Shown here one piece after another: positions 7,523 to 16,657 of a DNA stretch of 64,000 nucleotides (within the stretch, counting starts at the first letter, position 1; every line of letters begins with the position of its first letter). Source of the DNA: Flavobacterium pallidum (lineage in GTDB: Bacteria; Bacteroidota; Bacteroidia; Flavobacteriales; Flavobacteriaceae). The stretch is from positions 2,604,001-2,668,000 of the forward strand of contig NZ_CP029187.1 of assembly GCF_003097535.1 (NCBI RefSeq). Direction: 5' to 3'. The position numbers were made by a program, and so were the translations under genes. The notes beneath the pieces are model-generated. The model made no database searches. It was not told where the DNA came from and was given only the letters and a program-made list of their open reading frames with translations.

Positions 7523-10500
7523 TCATGGATTCGTTTCCACCTTTGGCTTCCACTTCCTGATAATTGCCTCGATAGAACCTTTAATGATGGGTTTGGTAAT
7601 GTAATCATTCATTCCTGCGTCAAGGCAGCGGTCGCGTTCCTCCTTTACAATGCCTGCCGTAAGTGCTACAATCGGTACACTGTCACCATGCGCAAGTTTC
7701 CTGATTTCTGACGTGGCTTCATAACCATTCATTACCGGCATCTGCACATCCATAAAAATAAGGTCGGGGGTGTCTTGCAGGAACTGTTCTACTGCAATGG
7801 CACCATTATTGGCTTCGGTAAGCATGACATTCGGGACAATGTTTTTAATAATGGTCTTGACCAGCAGCATGTTGATATTATTGTCTTCAACGACCAGTAT
7901 TTTCAGTTTGTCGGATATGGTTTCATATGCAATCGCATCGTCGCTGTTGGTTTCAGGTACGGTATTTATTTTTTCTTTTGAGGTTTTCAGCGTGATATCA
8001 AACCAGAAAAAACTTCCTTTTCCGGGCTCGCTCAGCAGTTCAAGCCGGCTGTGCATCAGCCCGAGCAATTGGTTTGAAATGGTAAGCCCCAGGCCGGTGC
8101 CGCCGAATTTCCGTGTCGTGGAATTGTCTTCCTGTGAAAAAGCGGTGAATATCTTGGCCTGGTTTTCCTTTAAAATCCCAATGCCGGTATCTTTAACGCA
8201 AAACCGCAGCGTACGTTCTGAATCTTGTTTTTTGGAAACTGAAATGACTTCCAGTTCGATTTTGCCACGCTCGGTAAATTTGACCGCGTTGCCCAGCAGA
8301 TTGAAGAGGATTTGTTTCAGCCTGACCGAGTCTATCCAGACATATTTGTTGATGTCGTCCGATATTTTTAAATGCAGTTCGATGCTTTTCTGGCTTGATT
8401 CGAAAGAGATAAGGTCGATTACCTGATCCAATAGTTCACGCAGGTCGTGCTTCTTGATTTCGAGTTCCAGTTTCCCGGCCTCGATTTTTGAAAAGTCCAG
8501 TATGTTGTTGATGATTTCCAAAAGCGAATTTGCCGACTGGTTGATCGTGCCCATATATTTTTGCTGGATCAGCTGCAGATCCGTTTGCATCAGCAGGTCT
8601 GTAAAACCGATGATGCCGTTTAAAGGCGTACGGATCTCGTGGCTCATATTGGCAAGGAAATCTGACTTTGCCTTATTGGCCGCTTCTGCCACTTCACGCG
8701 CTTTGACGGCATTTTCGTTTTCCTTCCTTTCAGTAATATCAATGAAAATCCCTTCCACAAAAGCCACTTCATTTTCAATAATAATGAAATCCCCGAATTC
8801 CTCTACCCAAACCAAATCCCCGCTTTTCTTCTGCAGGCGGTATATCACATTGAAAGGTTGTTTGTTCTCCAATGCTTTTTTGATTACCGAAGCGACTTTG
8901 GGCTGGTCATCAGCATGGATCAGGCTGGTGTAGCGCACACGGTTTTCAAGGAAATCCGATTTGCTGTAGCCGGTCAGTTTCTTGATCTGGTCGTTGATAT
9001 ACACTTTGGACCAGTTTTCATCATTTTTGAAAAGATATACCGTTCCTGGGATATTATTGGCAAGCAGCCTGAATTTTTCCTCACTTTCATAAATCATGTT
9101 CTCATTGATGTTGCGCTCGAGCGCCGCCGAAATATTGTTGGCAAGGGTTTGCAGGATATAAATCTCGTCCTCGGTCCAGTTCCTTTCGAAAGCGCAGTCA
9201 TCAAAACCTATAAATCCAGTGAATATATTTTTCCTGAAGATCGGGATGATCAGGATGGATTTTATTTCATTGTCAACAAGCAATTTTTTAAAGAAAGTAT
9301 CCTGCAGTTCGCGGGTGTGGGTGTAAAACGTTTTTTTAATGCGGATGCTGTCCGTGATTTCCCTAAGGTTTTCGTGGGTAAATTTCTGCAAAGTTGTAAT
9401 CTGCAATTCTACACCCGCTTTTGCCCACTTGATTTGCTGGCTGATAAGATTTGTCTTTAAATCATTCTCATAATAATAAATATGGTCCGCATTAGTGGCT
9501 TTGCCGATGATTTCAAATGCCTCGGTGAACATATCGTTCGTGTCGATTTTCAACAGGAATTTATCAGTGCATAAAGCTACCGCCGACAGCAAATCGCTTT
9601 TATAAGCCAGTTTCACTTCTGCCTTTTTCCTTTTCTGGGCTTCGATCGCAAGGGATATGATGTCGGAAACCGAGCGGATAAAGTTGATGTCCTCGTTGTC
9701 AAAATCCTTTTTATTTGTAGCTTCGAAGCACAATACGCCGGCAATTTTTCCATTGATGATGATCGTGGTATCCAAAAGTGATTTAATCCCTTTTTCTACA
9801 AAATAATTATCACGGAATTCTTTGGTTTCCCTGTGGTTATTGACATCAGAAGCCACAATAATCTTGTCGTTTTCAATCGCCCGGAAATAAATTGGCACAT
9901 TTTTCTTTTCAAAAATGCGGCCTTTTGAAAAGGAATTGGTGTTCAGATCAAAAAGGCAGCTGCATACAATTTTATCGGTCTGGTATTCCCAGAAACTCAC
10001 CCGTTCGACATTCGTGTCGCGTGCGGCGCTTTTCAGGATCATCTGCAATATGGTGACGAGGTTTTTATGGTTGATATAATTGGTCGTAGAAAGCTTATTG
10101 ATCGTGGCATTGTATTTTACGATTTTTTCCTGCCTGCGCTGGTTTTCCATTTCGATGTTCTTAAGTGTCGTAATGTTGCGCGCAATGCCCGAATAGCCTA
10201 AAATCTGGCCTTCATTGTTTTGGCGCATGATCACTTTTTGGGAAACCCATAGCTCTTCGCCGCTTTTGGTTGTAATCGGGAATTCGATGATCGGGAATTC
10301 ACCTTCATTTACCGCCAGCGTTTCATAGAATTCTTTCATATTGGACATGTAGTCGGGTCGGATGAATTCAATATAATTGCGTCCGATAATTTCTTCTTTG
10401 GCATAGCCCAACAATGAAATCGTGAAGTCATTTATAAATGTAAAATCCCCGTCGTCGTTGACTTCAAAGATGATATCGGTAGCATTTTCAATCAGGTTCC

Positions 10501-11569
10501 GGTACTGGTTCTGGATTTCAATCTGGCTGGTAACGTCCTGTCCCATCCCGATGATCAGGTTCTCGCTGTACTTTTTGTCTTTCCACTGGATGAATTTGTA
10601 CTCGCCATTTTTGCATTTCAGTTTTCGGATATACAGCCTTTCATCGATATAATTATCATGGTATTTTTCACCGATGAATTCCGGATCTTCCGTAAGCTTC
10701 CAGAAATTCAGGCCCATCACTTCCTTTGGCGAATACCCTAAAATGGAATGGATACTGTCACTGCAATACGACAATTCGCCTTTTACGTTCGTGCCGACAA
10801 TCAGCGAGTTGCCTTTGTTCACAATCTGGTCTGCAAAAGCAAAACGGTCCTGCGAATTCAGCAGTATGATCTGGCGTATGTAGTGGATTACGATGATAAA
10901 GAAGAATGAATACAGCAGTGTCAGCAATATGTTTGTCCCGACGATATTCTTGATGTGAAGCACAAAAAGCATCGCTGCAAACCCAGCGATAAAGGCCCAA
11001 TAAGATTTCAATGTCTGGAAAATGCTGGGTGCAAAGAAGAAGATAATCAGCAATTCAGCAAAAGTCACCAGCTCAAAAGGGTGGAAAGTAAGCTTGTAAA
11101 TGACATAAAACGTCAGCGCGATGTAATTTGCGATAAAAATGGTTTTAAGGTGTTTTTTGAGAAACTCTTTTTTGTCGCTGTAATAATAAATGATCAGCAA
11201 CAGTAGACCCATAAAGGAATTAAACCAAAACTCGCTGTGTTTCCGGACACTGAAAATTTCGAGGAACAATTCGGTGACAGGAAACATGACACCGAAAAAC
11301 AGCAGGTAAAGCCGGTACTGATTGTTGTCAATATGGTTTTGTAAGGAAGAATGAAATTCGCGTTTTGAAACAGACAATTTTTTAAGTGCCCATAAAAAAA
11401 CGAAGCTCATGCCTACAAAAATAATCATAATAAACCACCATTCTGATGTGATGGCTTTCGGCGAAATTTCAAAAAAAAGATGGTTTTGAAATGAAGGAAA
11501 TACCTTCGTTGTGAACAGGAAGCTCAAAGCGATCAGTGTTTTGCTGAAATTTATTTTTTTGAGATTCAT
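7523..11569 (-). CDS. Membrane hybrid sensor histidine kinase / response regulator with PAS and GAF domains
   Basis: A 1348-residue one-protein phosphorelay. In order: about eight hydrophobic helices (1-235), two PAS domains (about 250-475), two GAF domains (about 500-825), a third PAS (about 835-950), then HisKA with phospho-acceptor His977 in [11 protein letters not shown]. An HATPase domain follows ([25 protein letters not shown]). The C-terminal receiver domain has Asp1274 in [13 protein letters not shown]. No output or DNA-binding domain is present, so the signal probably passes to a separate Hpt or regulator not in this window. The ligand is unknown. Neighbours give no clear hint. The last codons (KPKVETNP) lie in a sequence that repeats in inverted form just downstream. 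Confidence 0.93.
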   Translation of the reverse strand: MNLKKINFSKTLIALSFLFTTKVFPSFQNHLFFEISPKAITSEWWFIMIIFVGMSFVFLWALKKLSVSKREFHSSLQNHIDNNQYRLYLLFFGVMFPVTELFLEIFSVRKHSEFWFNSFMGLLLLIIYYYSDKKEFLKKHLKTIFIANYIALTFYVIYKLTFHPFELVTFAELLIIFFFAPSIFQTLKSYWAFIAGFAAMLFVLHIKNIVGTNILLTLLYSFFFIIVIHYIRQIILLNSQDRFAFADQIVNKGNSLIVGTNVKGELSYCSDSIHSILGYSPKEVMGLNFWKLTEDPEFIGEKYHDNYIDERLYIRKLKCKNGEYKFIQWKDKKYSENLIIGMGQDVTSQIEIQNQYRNLIENATDIIFEVNDDGDFTFINDFTISLLGYAKEEIIGRNYIEFIRPDYMSNMKEFYETLAVNEGEFPIIEFPITTKSGEELWVSQKVIMRQNNEGQILGYSGIARNITTLKNIEMENQRRQEKIVKYNATINKLSTTNYINHKNLVTILQMILKSAARDTNVERVSFWEYQTDKIVCSCLFDLNTNSFSKGRIFEKKNVPIYFRAIENDKIIVASDVNNHRETKEFRDNYFVEKGIKSLLDTTIIINGKIAGVLCFEATNKKDFDNEDINFIRSVSDIISLAIEAQKRKKAEVKLAYKSDLLSAVALCTDKFLLKIDTNDMFTEAFEIIGKATNADHIYYYENDLKTNLISQQIKWAKAGVELQITTLQKFTHENLREITDSIRIKKTFYTHTRELQDTFFKKLLVDNEIKSILIIPIFRKNIFTGFIGFDDCAFERNWTEDEIYILQTLANNISAALERNINENMIYESEEKFRLLANNIPGTVYLFKNDENWSKVYINDQIKKLTGYSKSDFLENRVRYTSLIHADDQPKVASVIKKALENKQPFNVIYRLQKKSGDLVWVEEFGDFIIIENEVAFVEGIFIDITERKENENAVKAREVAEAANKAKSDFLANMSHEIRTPLNGIIGFTDLLMQTDLQLIQQKYMGTINQSANSLLEIINNILDFSKIEAGKLELEIKKHDLRELLDQVIDLISFESSQKSIELHLKISDDINKYVWIDSVRLKQILFNLLGNAVKFTERGKIELEVISVSKKQDSERTLRFCVKDTGIGILKENQAKIFTAFSQEDNSTTRKFGGTGLGLTISNQLLGLMHSRLELLSEPGKGSFFWFDITLKTSKEKINTVPETNSDDAIAYETISDKLKILVVEDNNINMLLVKTIIKNIVPNVMLTEANNGAIAVEQFLQDTPDLIFMDVQMPVMNGYEATSEIRKLAHGDSVPIVALTAGIVKEERDRCLDAGMNDYITKPIIKGSIEAIIRKWKPKVETNP

Positions 11570-11713
11570 GATGTATTCGCTGCCTTTGTAAAAATGTTAC
11601 TTACAAAAATTTTGGTTACCTGCGATATAGTAAAAATACAAAAAAACCAACGACAGTGAAAAATACGCGCCCATTTATATTGATAAATTGCGAGTTTCTT
11701 AATTTATTAACAG

Positions 11714-13042
11714 CTAAAACCATTCCATTATGCGCTTAATCCACTTCAGCTTTTTGCCATAAGGGGCATAGCGTATTGTAATATCAATCCAGCTTGCTTT
11801 TTTCAAAACTGATTTTTTATGGCTGAAGGTATCAAAGCCGTATTTCCCGTGATACATTCCCATTCCGGACTGCCCAACTCCCCCGAAAGGAAGCCTCTTA
11901 TTCGAAAAATGGACCACAGTGTCGTTAATACAGCCTCCGCCAAAGGAATAATGGCGCAGGATCCGCTTTTCGAATTCCTTATTTTCAGTAAAAAGATATA
12001 GAGACAGTGGTTTTTCATACCTTCCCAGTGTCCGGCGGATATCATCCTCGTTTTCATAGGTAAGGATGGGAAGGATTGGCCCGAAAATTTCTCCTTTCAT
12101 TAAAGCACTTTCTACGTTGAATTCGTCGATAAGGGTAGGGGAAAGGTAACGTTCAGCTTCAACAGATTGCCCACCATACAGGATTTTATAAGGCTCGATC
12201 AATGCTGTCAGCCTTTTCCAATGGCCGCTGTTGATGATGCGGGCAAAATCCGGGGAAGCTTCAGGATTTCCACCATAAGCTTGTTCCATTTCGGCTTGCA
12301 GCAGAGCAATCAGTTTACCCTTGATTTTGGTATGCACCAAAAGATAATCCGGCGCAATACAGGTTTGCCCTGCGTTCATGAATTTCCCCCAAACGATACG
12401 CCTGGCCGCGAGCTTCAGGTTGGCCGTATGATCGACAATGCACGGGTTTTTCCCACCCAGTTCCAGCGTTATGGGCGTGAGGTTTTCGGCAGCAGCTTTT
12501 GCAACGATTTTCCCTACAGCAGTACTGCCGGTAAAGAAAATATAATCCCATTTTTTCTTAAGCAGATCAGCAGCAATTGTAGCATCACCCAATACGGCCA
12601 CCACATGTTTTACATCGAAAGTTTCCCGGATGATTTTTGACACCAAAGCGGATGTTGCCGGAGTAAGCTCAGACGGTTTGAGCACCACCGAATTCCCGGC
12701 AGCCACAGCGGCGATCAGTGGCAGGAAGGACAGTTGGAACGGATAATTCCACGGCGATATGACCAGCACTTTGCCGTAAGGCTCGCTGTAAATATAATCG
12801 CGCGACGGGAAATTGAGCAGCGAGGCACGAACCTTTTTAGGTCTTGCCCATGACTCCATATTTTTAATGGTATGTTTTAAATCCGAAATCACAATCGAAC
12901 TTTCGCTCATAATGGTTTCGAAAGCAGGTTTGCGGAAGTCCTTATGCAAAGCCTCCACAATATCGGCCTGGTGGAGCAGGATATTGTGGAGGAGCTTTTG
13001 AAGTGTTTCTTTCCTGAAACGTATGTCGTGGCTGAAATGCAT
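11714..13042 (-). CDS. NAD(P)-dependent aldehyde dehydrogenase
   Basis: ALDH superfamily, oxidising an aldehyde to the acid. The ATG at 13042 (MHFSHDIRF) gives 442 residues, short for the superfamily and typical of the class-3/coniferyl-aldehyde-type branch. Visible motifs are SPWNYPF, FTGSTAVGK (cofactor binding), LELGGKNPC (general-base Glu), and NAGQTCIAPDY with catalytic Cys228. The C-terminal segment is hydrophobic with basic residues (KKLKWIKRIMEWF), which suggests membrane association as in class-3 enzymes. It lies 9 bp after the DUF5723 gene and is probably in the same transcript. The substrate is not predictable. Confidence 0.92.
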   Translation of the reverse strand: MHFSHDIRFRKETLQKLLHNILLHQADIVEALHKDFRKPAFETIMSESSIVISDLKHTIKNMESWARPKKVRASLLNFPSRDYIYSEPYGKVLVISPWNYPFQLSFLPLIAAVAAGNSVVLKPSELTPATSALVSKIIRETFDVKHVVAVLGDATIAADLLKKKWDYIFFTGSTAVGKIVAKAAAENLTPITLELGGKNPCIVDHTANLKLAARRIVWGKFMNAGQTCIAPDYLLVHTKIKGKLIALLQAEMEQAYGGNPEASPDFARIINSGHWKRLTALIEPYKILYGGQSVEAERYLSPTLIDEFNVESALMKGEIFGPILPILTYENEDDIRRTLGRYEKPLSLYLFTENKEFEKRILRHYSFGGGCINDTVVHFSNKRLPFGGVGQSGMGMYHGKYGFDTFSHKKSVLKKASWIDITIRYAPYGKKLKWIKRIMEWF

Positions 13043-13051
13043 CACCCGATA

Positions 13052-14389
13052 TTACAAGAACCCGAAACGGTAACCGAAGTAGGCATCGGCCTGTTTTCCG
13101 TCGCCAAGGGCAGTCAGGATGGAGTTCGACCCCAGGTAAAATCCGGACAACCTAAATCCGAAACCTGCCTGTGTCCCTGAAATCTCATTGAATGAAACTG
13201 GCAGGAATGCTTCGAAAAACGCCAGGTTTACCCTTGGTGTGATGGCAAAGATGTTTTGTGAAGCGACTTGTTTGTTATCGTCATCCTTATTCATTTTTTG
13301 TTGCATGAACAGGGTCACGTTTAGTTTTGAAACGATATTGTAATCGGCATAAAGGTTTAAGACCGTCGGCAATTTTACTTTAAAGTCGCTGGTCTCAGAA
13401 GTTTCTGTGAACATCTCCGGATGGCTCAATAACACATCTTCTACATCAGATAAACTTTCGGCATTTTCAAATTCAGATAAATCGAGGGACTGTCCGGCTG
13501 ACATATCCAATGTATAATTGGTTGACTTATTGTCGTCAGACTTGAACGTCATGCTGCCCATATTTTTGATTGCAGCGCCCACTTTCAATTTATATGTAGA
13601 ACCTGATTTCCATTGATAGTCAAAACCAATATCGGTAGCCATTCCTTTAAGGTCGCCAAATAACGAACTCGTGTAATCACTTGCATCGGTGAAACTTTCA
13701 GCAAAATTTCCCGAATAAGCAATATTGACATTGGCGTGGCCATTCGTTAAAACGGGACTTCCTGTGCCATAGTTGATGTTTCCTGAAAAGTTTCCGGCAC
13801 CCATGTTGGCGTAAGAACCCGGAAACAATAATTTCAGGGTGATACCTCCACCAAATCGGTGTTTTTCATTTTCATAAATTTTTCGTGCTGCAGAAAAACC
13901 GACTTCTCCCCACACAGTAGCGTTTACACGTTGGTTTCCAGAGTTGGTGATGATGGCTGCCGCGGTAGTGGCATCAAGATCGTTATTGGTAACGGCACGT
14001 CCAAAATCCGAATTTACATCGATTACGTTTGCCGTGATATGCCCGCTTGCCGAAATACCAAACCCCCATCCAAGGGCTTTAAAAGCAAATCCAGGAAGAG
14101 CGATTTCTGCATTCGTGGTAAAATCAACCGGTTCACTTCCTGAAAAAATAAGCGCTTCCAGGTCATCACCGTTAACAATGTCGCTAAACCCGACCTTATT
14201 GCTCGAAGCGTTTACGCTAAGCCCGAAAATCTGGACTTCAAAGCGGCTGCCGAGATTGGCGAACTCTGACGGGTTCATATTTCCATTCAGGATTCCCACG
14301 CGTTTGGAAGTGGCAAGTCCTGCAAAATGTTCCTGCGCAACAGCAGGGAGTGCTAAAAATGCACAAAATAATAGCGTAATTTTCTTCAT
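13052..14389 (-). CDS. Secreted DUF5723-type protein, probable outer-membrane beta-barrel
   Basis: 445 residues starting with a signal peptide (MKKITLLFCAFLALPAVAQ). The remainder is rich in alternating aromatic/polar strands and Gly/Asn turns, and ends in YFGYRFGFL, a terminal aromatic beta-strand as in outer-membrane barrels. The region after the signal (GLATSKRVGILNGNMNPSEFANLGS) resembles DUF5723 proteins of Bacteroidota, recalled from memory. Function is unknown. Probably cotranscribed with the downstream aldehyde dehydrogenase; a -7 element lies at 14411-14418. Confidence 0.75.
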   Translation of the reverse strand: MKKITLLFCAFLALPAVAQEHFAGLATSKRVGILNGNMNPSEFANLGSRFEVQIFGLSVNASSNKVGFSDIVNGDDLEALIFSGSEPVDFTTNAEIALPGFAFKALGWGFGISASGHITANVIDVNSDFGRAVTNNDLDATTAAAIITNSGNQRVNATVWGEVGFSAARKIYENEKHRFGGGITLKLLFPGSYANMGAGNFSGNINYGTGSPVLTNGHANVNIAYSGNFAESFTDASDYTSSLFGDLKGMATDIGFDYQWKSGSTYKLKVGAAIKNMGSMTFKSDDNKSTNYTLDMSAGQSLDLSEFENAESLSDVEDVLLSHPEMFTETSETSDFKVKLPTVLNLYADYNIVSKLNVTLFMQQKMNKDDDNKQVASQNIFAITPRVNLAFFEAFLPVSFNEISGTQAGFGFRLSGFYLGSNSILTALGDGKQADAYFGYRFGFL

Positions 14390-14410
14390 AAGTAGATGTT
14401 TTTATTGGTC

Positions 14411-14418
14411 CAAATATA
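14411..14418 (-). promoter_or_regulatory. -7 promoter element of the DUF5723-aldehyde dehydrogenase unit
   Basis: TATATTTG on the minus strand, about 22 nt before the ATG at 14389. Matches TAnnTTTG. No clear -33 element is visible. Confidence 0.45.
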
Positions 14419-14467
14419 TGAAAACTGCTTTTGTTTTTAACAGTTTATTATGAATTTTAGAATCATT

Positions 14468-15169
14468 TCAGATTGCATTCCAGATTGGGTCATCGGGTGT
14501 AGGCGCTTCGATCATCAGAGGTTCCCTGGAAACCGGATGCATAAATTGTAGCTTGCGGGCATGCAGGTGTATGCCACCGTCAGGATTGCTGCGCTCTGCA
14601 CCATATTTCAGGTCGCCTTTTATGGGCGATCCAATGGCGGATAACTGGGCCCGTATCTGATGATGTCGCCCTGTGTGCAAGGCAATTTCGAGTACGGTAT
14701 AATGCTGTAATTCTTTAATAATGCTGTAATCGAGGCTCGCTATTTTGCTTTCAGGAACTTCTTTGAGATGGGCTTTGGAGGTATTGTTTTTCTCATTCCG
14801 CTTTAAGAAATGAACCAGTTTGTCTTCTTTTTTTGATGGTTTGTTTTTAACGACGGCCCAATACGTTTTATGTGTTTCCCGGTTCTTGAACAATTCATTA
14901 AGCCTGGTCAACGCTTTTGAAGTACGTGCAAAGACTACAATTCCCGTAGTTGGGCGGTCCAGCCTGTGCACCACGCCAAGAAATACTTCCCCGGGTTTGT
15001 TGTATTTGTCCTTGATATATTCTTTGACCACATCGCTCAGCGGCTTGTCGCCGGTTTTGTCGCCCTGCACGATATCACCTACGCGCTTGTTTATGACAAT
15101 GAGATGGTTGTCTTCGTGGAGGATTTGGAGATTGTGTTTGGAGGATGTAATTTTTAGATTGTTAGACAC
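14468..15169 (-). CDS. RluA-family pseudouridine synthase
   Basis: Converts specific uridines to pseudouridine in rRNA or tRNA. The 233 residues contain the family signature HRLDRPTTGIVVFART with the catalytic Asp, plus GRHHQIRAQL. There is no S4 domain, so the target RNA cannot be named. The start is a GTG (SNNLKITSSKHNLQILHEDN); the next in-frame ATG is too far in. The GTG lies inside the left arm of the repeat unit at 15160-15674, so the first codons may come from that insertion. Confidence 0.9.
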   Translation of the reverse strand: MSNNLKITSSKHNLQILHEDNHLIVINKRVGDIVQGDKTGDKPLSDVVKEYIKDKYNKPGEVFLGVVHRLDRPTTGIVVFARTSKALTRLNELFKNRETHKTYWAVVKNKPSKKEDKLVHFLKRNEKNNTSKAHLKEVPESKIASLDYSIIKELQHYTVLEIALHTGRHHQIRAQLSAIGSPIKGDLKYGAERSNPDGGIHLHARKLQFMHPVSREPLMIEAPTPDDPIWNAI

Positions 15170-15200
15170 GCTGCGCTTTAGATTATTAGACTTCTTGACT
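15160..15200 (+). repeat. Left arm of the inverted repeat around the four-helix-bundle gene
   Basis: Contains GACACGCTGCGCTTTAGATT followed by ATTAGACTTCTTGACTTT. The latter is an imperfect inverse of the arm at 15642-15674. The same GACACGCTGCGCTTTAGA core recurs at 16561, 17911 and, inverted, near 23420. It overlaps the GTG start of the rluA-type gene. Confidence 0.7.
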
Positions 15201-15211
15201 TTGTGGAAATA

Positions 15212-15562
15212 TTACTGTAAAGTTGTGCGGAACCTTGATATCATTTTTACAATGGAATCAAGTTGATTTATTAATGTTTCCGAATTTTTATTAGTTATAA
15301 ACGATAAGTCTGCTGCAATCAATAATTGTGTTTCAATTTCGTAAGCAGAGCCTATTGCAATTTCCAGAAACCTGCAAAAATCCTTATTGGAATTTCTGGA
15401 AGAACCTTCAGCTATGTTTGAAGGGATAGAAACCGCGGCACGTCGTAATTGATTAGTTAAACCAAATTTTTCATCTGAAGGAAATAAGGATGTCATCTCG
15501 TATACATTTTTGCAAAATTCCCTACTTAGTTTCCAGGCGTGTAATTCTTTAAATCGATGCAT
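15212..15562 (-). CDS. Four-helix-bundle protein (S23/IVS-encoded protein family)
   Basis: 116 residues of the family once called S23 ribosomal protein and also known from intervening sequences in 23S rRNA. Diagnostic segments are LHAWKLSREFCKNVYEMT, the strongly conserved QLRRAAVSIPSNIAEGSSR, and FLEIAIGSAYEIETQL. It lies alone between panB and the rluA-type gene, inside a unit whose ends are inverted repeats. The molecular role of these free-standing copies is not established. Relatives include the accessory protein Avd of diversity-generating retroelements, which binds nucleic acid, but no reverse transcriptase or template/variable repeat is present here. Family assignment is firm; function is open. 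Confidence 0.9.
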   Translation of the reverse strand: MHRFKELHAWKLSREFCKNVYEMTSLFPSDEKFGLTNQLRRAAVSIPSNIAEGSSRNSNKDFCRFLEIAIGSAYEIETQLLIAADLSFITNKNSETLINQLDSIVKMISRFRTTLQ

Positions 15563-15641
15563 AGATATTAATTTAATGGCTTATATTTTTATATTTAGGC
15601 GACATAGTCGGATTGCATTTTAAGGACATCTTTATTTTCAA

Positions 15642-15674
15642 AGTCTAAGAAGTCTAAAAAGTCTAAGAAGTCTC
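15642..15674 (+). repeat. Right arm: AGTCTAAGA-type tandem array
   Basis: About three and a half 9-bp units (AGTCTAAGA, AGTCTAAAA, AGTCTAAGA, AGTCTCC). As a block it is the inverse of TTAGACTTCTTGACTTT in the left arm at 15160-15200. It ends immediately before the panB stop codon at 15675-15677. Confidence 0.7.
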
Positions 15675-16493
15675 CTAATACTGCTCCTTCTCATTCGGGA
15701 AATCCTTCCCTTTCACATCACTCACATATTTCGAAATGGCGCCGGTCATCTGTTCATACAAATCAAGGTACCTCCTCAGGAAACGCGGACTGAATTCATT
15801 ATTCATCCCCAGCATATCATGGATCACCAAAACCTGCCCGTCTACGCCGCCGCCTGCACCAATCCCGATAACGGGAATGGAAATGCTTTTAGCCACCCTT
15901 TCCGCTAAATGTGCCGGAATTTTTTCCAATACCAATGCAAAACATCCCAGTTTTTCAAGCAATATGGCATCTTCAACCAGTTTTTCCGCTTCTTCTTCTT
16001 CTTTTGCACGAACGGTATAAGTGCCAAATTTATATATGGACTGCGGTGTCAGTCCGAGGTGTCCCATAACCGGGATGCCCGCATTCAGTATCTTCTTAAT
16101 GGAGTCCTTGATTTCGCGTCCGCCTTCCAGTTTCACGGCATGCCCGCCACTTTCTTTCATAATCCTTATGGAAGAGCGCAAGGCTTCTTTTGGATCAGAC
16201 TGGTAACTTCCGAAAGGAAGGTCGACCACTACCAAAGCCCTGTCCACGGCACGGATTACCGATGAGGCGTGGTAAATCATCTGGTCCAGTGTAATCGGTA
16301 AGGTGGTTTCGTGCCCCGCCATCACATTCGACGCAGAATCGCCTACGAGGATTACGTCAACCCCAGCAGTGTCCACGATTTTTGCCATTGTAAAGTCGTA
16401 TGCGGTGAGCATCGAAATCTTCTCGCCATTGGCTTTCATGTCGACCAGCGACTTCGTGGTTATTTTCTTGTAATCTTTTTTGGCTACAGACAT
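15675..16493 (-). CDS. panB: 3-methyl-2-oxobutanoate hydroxymethyltransferase
   Basis: First step of pantothenate synthesis: adds a hydroxymethyl group from methylenetetrahydrofolate to 2-oxoisovalerate. The ATG at 16493 ([13 protein letters not shown]) gives 272 residues, the usual size. Family motifs are [52 protein letters not shown] and [10 protein letters not shown]. Its stop codon abuts the repeat at 15642-15674. It was probably once followed directly by the rluA-type gene, with the four-helix unit now between them (inference). Confidence 0.96.
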   Translation of the reverse strand: MSVAKKDYKKITTKSLVDMKANGEKISMLTAYDFTMAKIVDTAGVDVILVGDSASNVMAGHETTLPITLDQMIYHASSVIRAVDRALVVVDLPFGSYQSDPKEALRSSIRIMKESGGHAVKLEGGREIKDSIKKILNAGIPVMGHLGLTPQSIYKFGTYTVRAKEEEEAEKLVEDAILLEKLGCFALVLEKIPAHLAERVAKSISIPVIGIGAGGGVDGQVLVIHDMLGMNNEFSPRFLRRYLDLYEQMTGAISKYVSDVKGKDFPNEKEQY

Positions 16494-16545
16494 ATGGTTT
16501 TTATTTGGTGTGTAAAAGTAAGGAATATTTTGGATACGCTGCATA

Positions 16546-16640
16546 AGACAGCTGCGCCCTGGACACGCTGTGCTTTAGATTTTTAGACTTCTTAGATTTA
16601 GCAAACATGTTTTCATAATTTTGTCTGAAAAGTCTAAGAA
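16546..16640 (+). repeat. Orphan copy of the four-helix-unit repeat
   Basis: Contains GCTGCGCCCTGGACACGCTG then TTTAGATTTTTAGACTTCTTAGA, very close to the left arm at 15160-15200. An inverted partner, AAAAGTCTAAGAA, lies at 16628-16640. It fills the gap between the divergent panB and amine-oxidase genes and encodes no protein. Confidence 0.65.
16616..16623 (+). promoter_or_regulatory. -7 promoter element of the amine-oxidase gene, inside a repeat
   Basis: TAATTTTG matches TAnnTTTG and lies between the two arms of the repeat at 16546-16640, about 35 nt before the ATG at 16658. Confidence 0.4.
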
Positions 16641-16657
16641 CGCCAAAAATCATAAAA

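Noticed and set aside
13052..14389. Type IX secretion or gliding protein
   Set aside because: No C-terminal sorting domain and no gld/spr/por neighbours are visible; only a barrel-like secreted protein is supported.
15212..15562. Annotating the four-helix protein as ribosomal protein S23
   Set aside because: The S23 name is a historical database label from an intervening-sequence ORF in 23S rRNA; the gene is not near rRNA here and there is no sign it is a ribosomal component.
15160..15674. Diversity-generating retroelement with Avd
   Set aside because: Avd shares this fold, but no reverse transcriptase, template repeat or variable repeat is present in the window.
15642..15674. CRISPR array
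   Set aside because: The 9-bp units are directly tandem without spacers and no cas genes occur.
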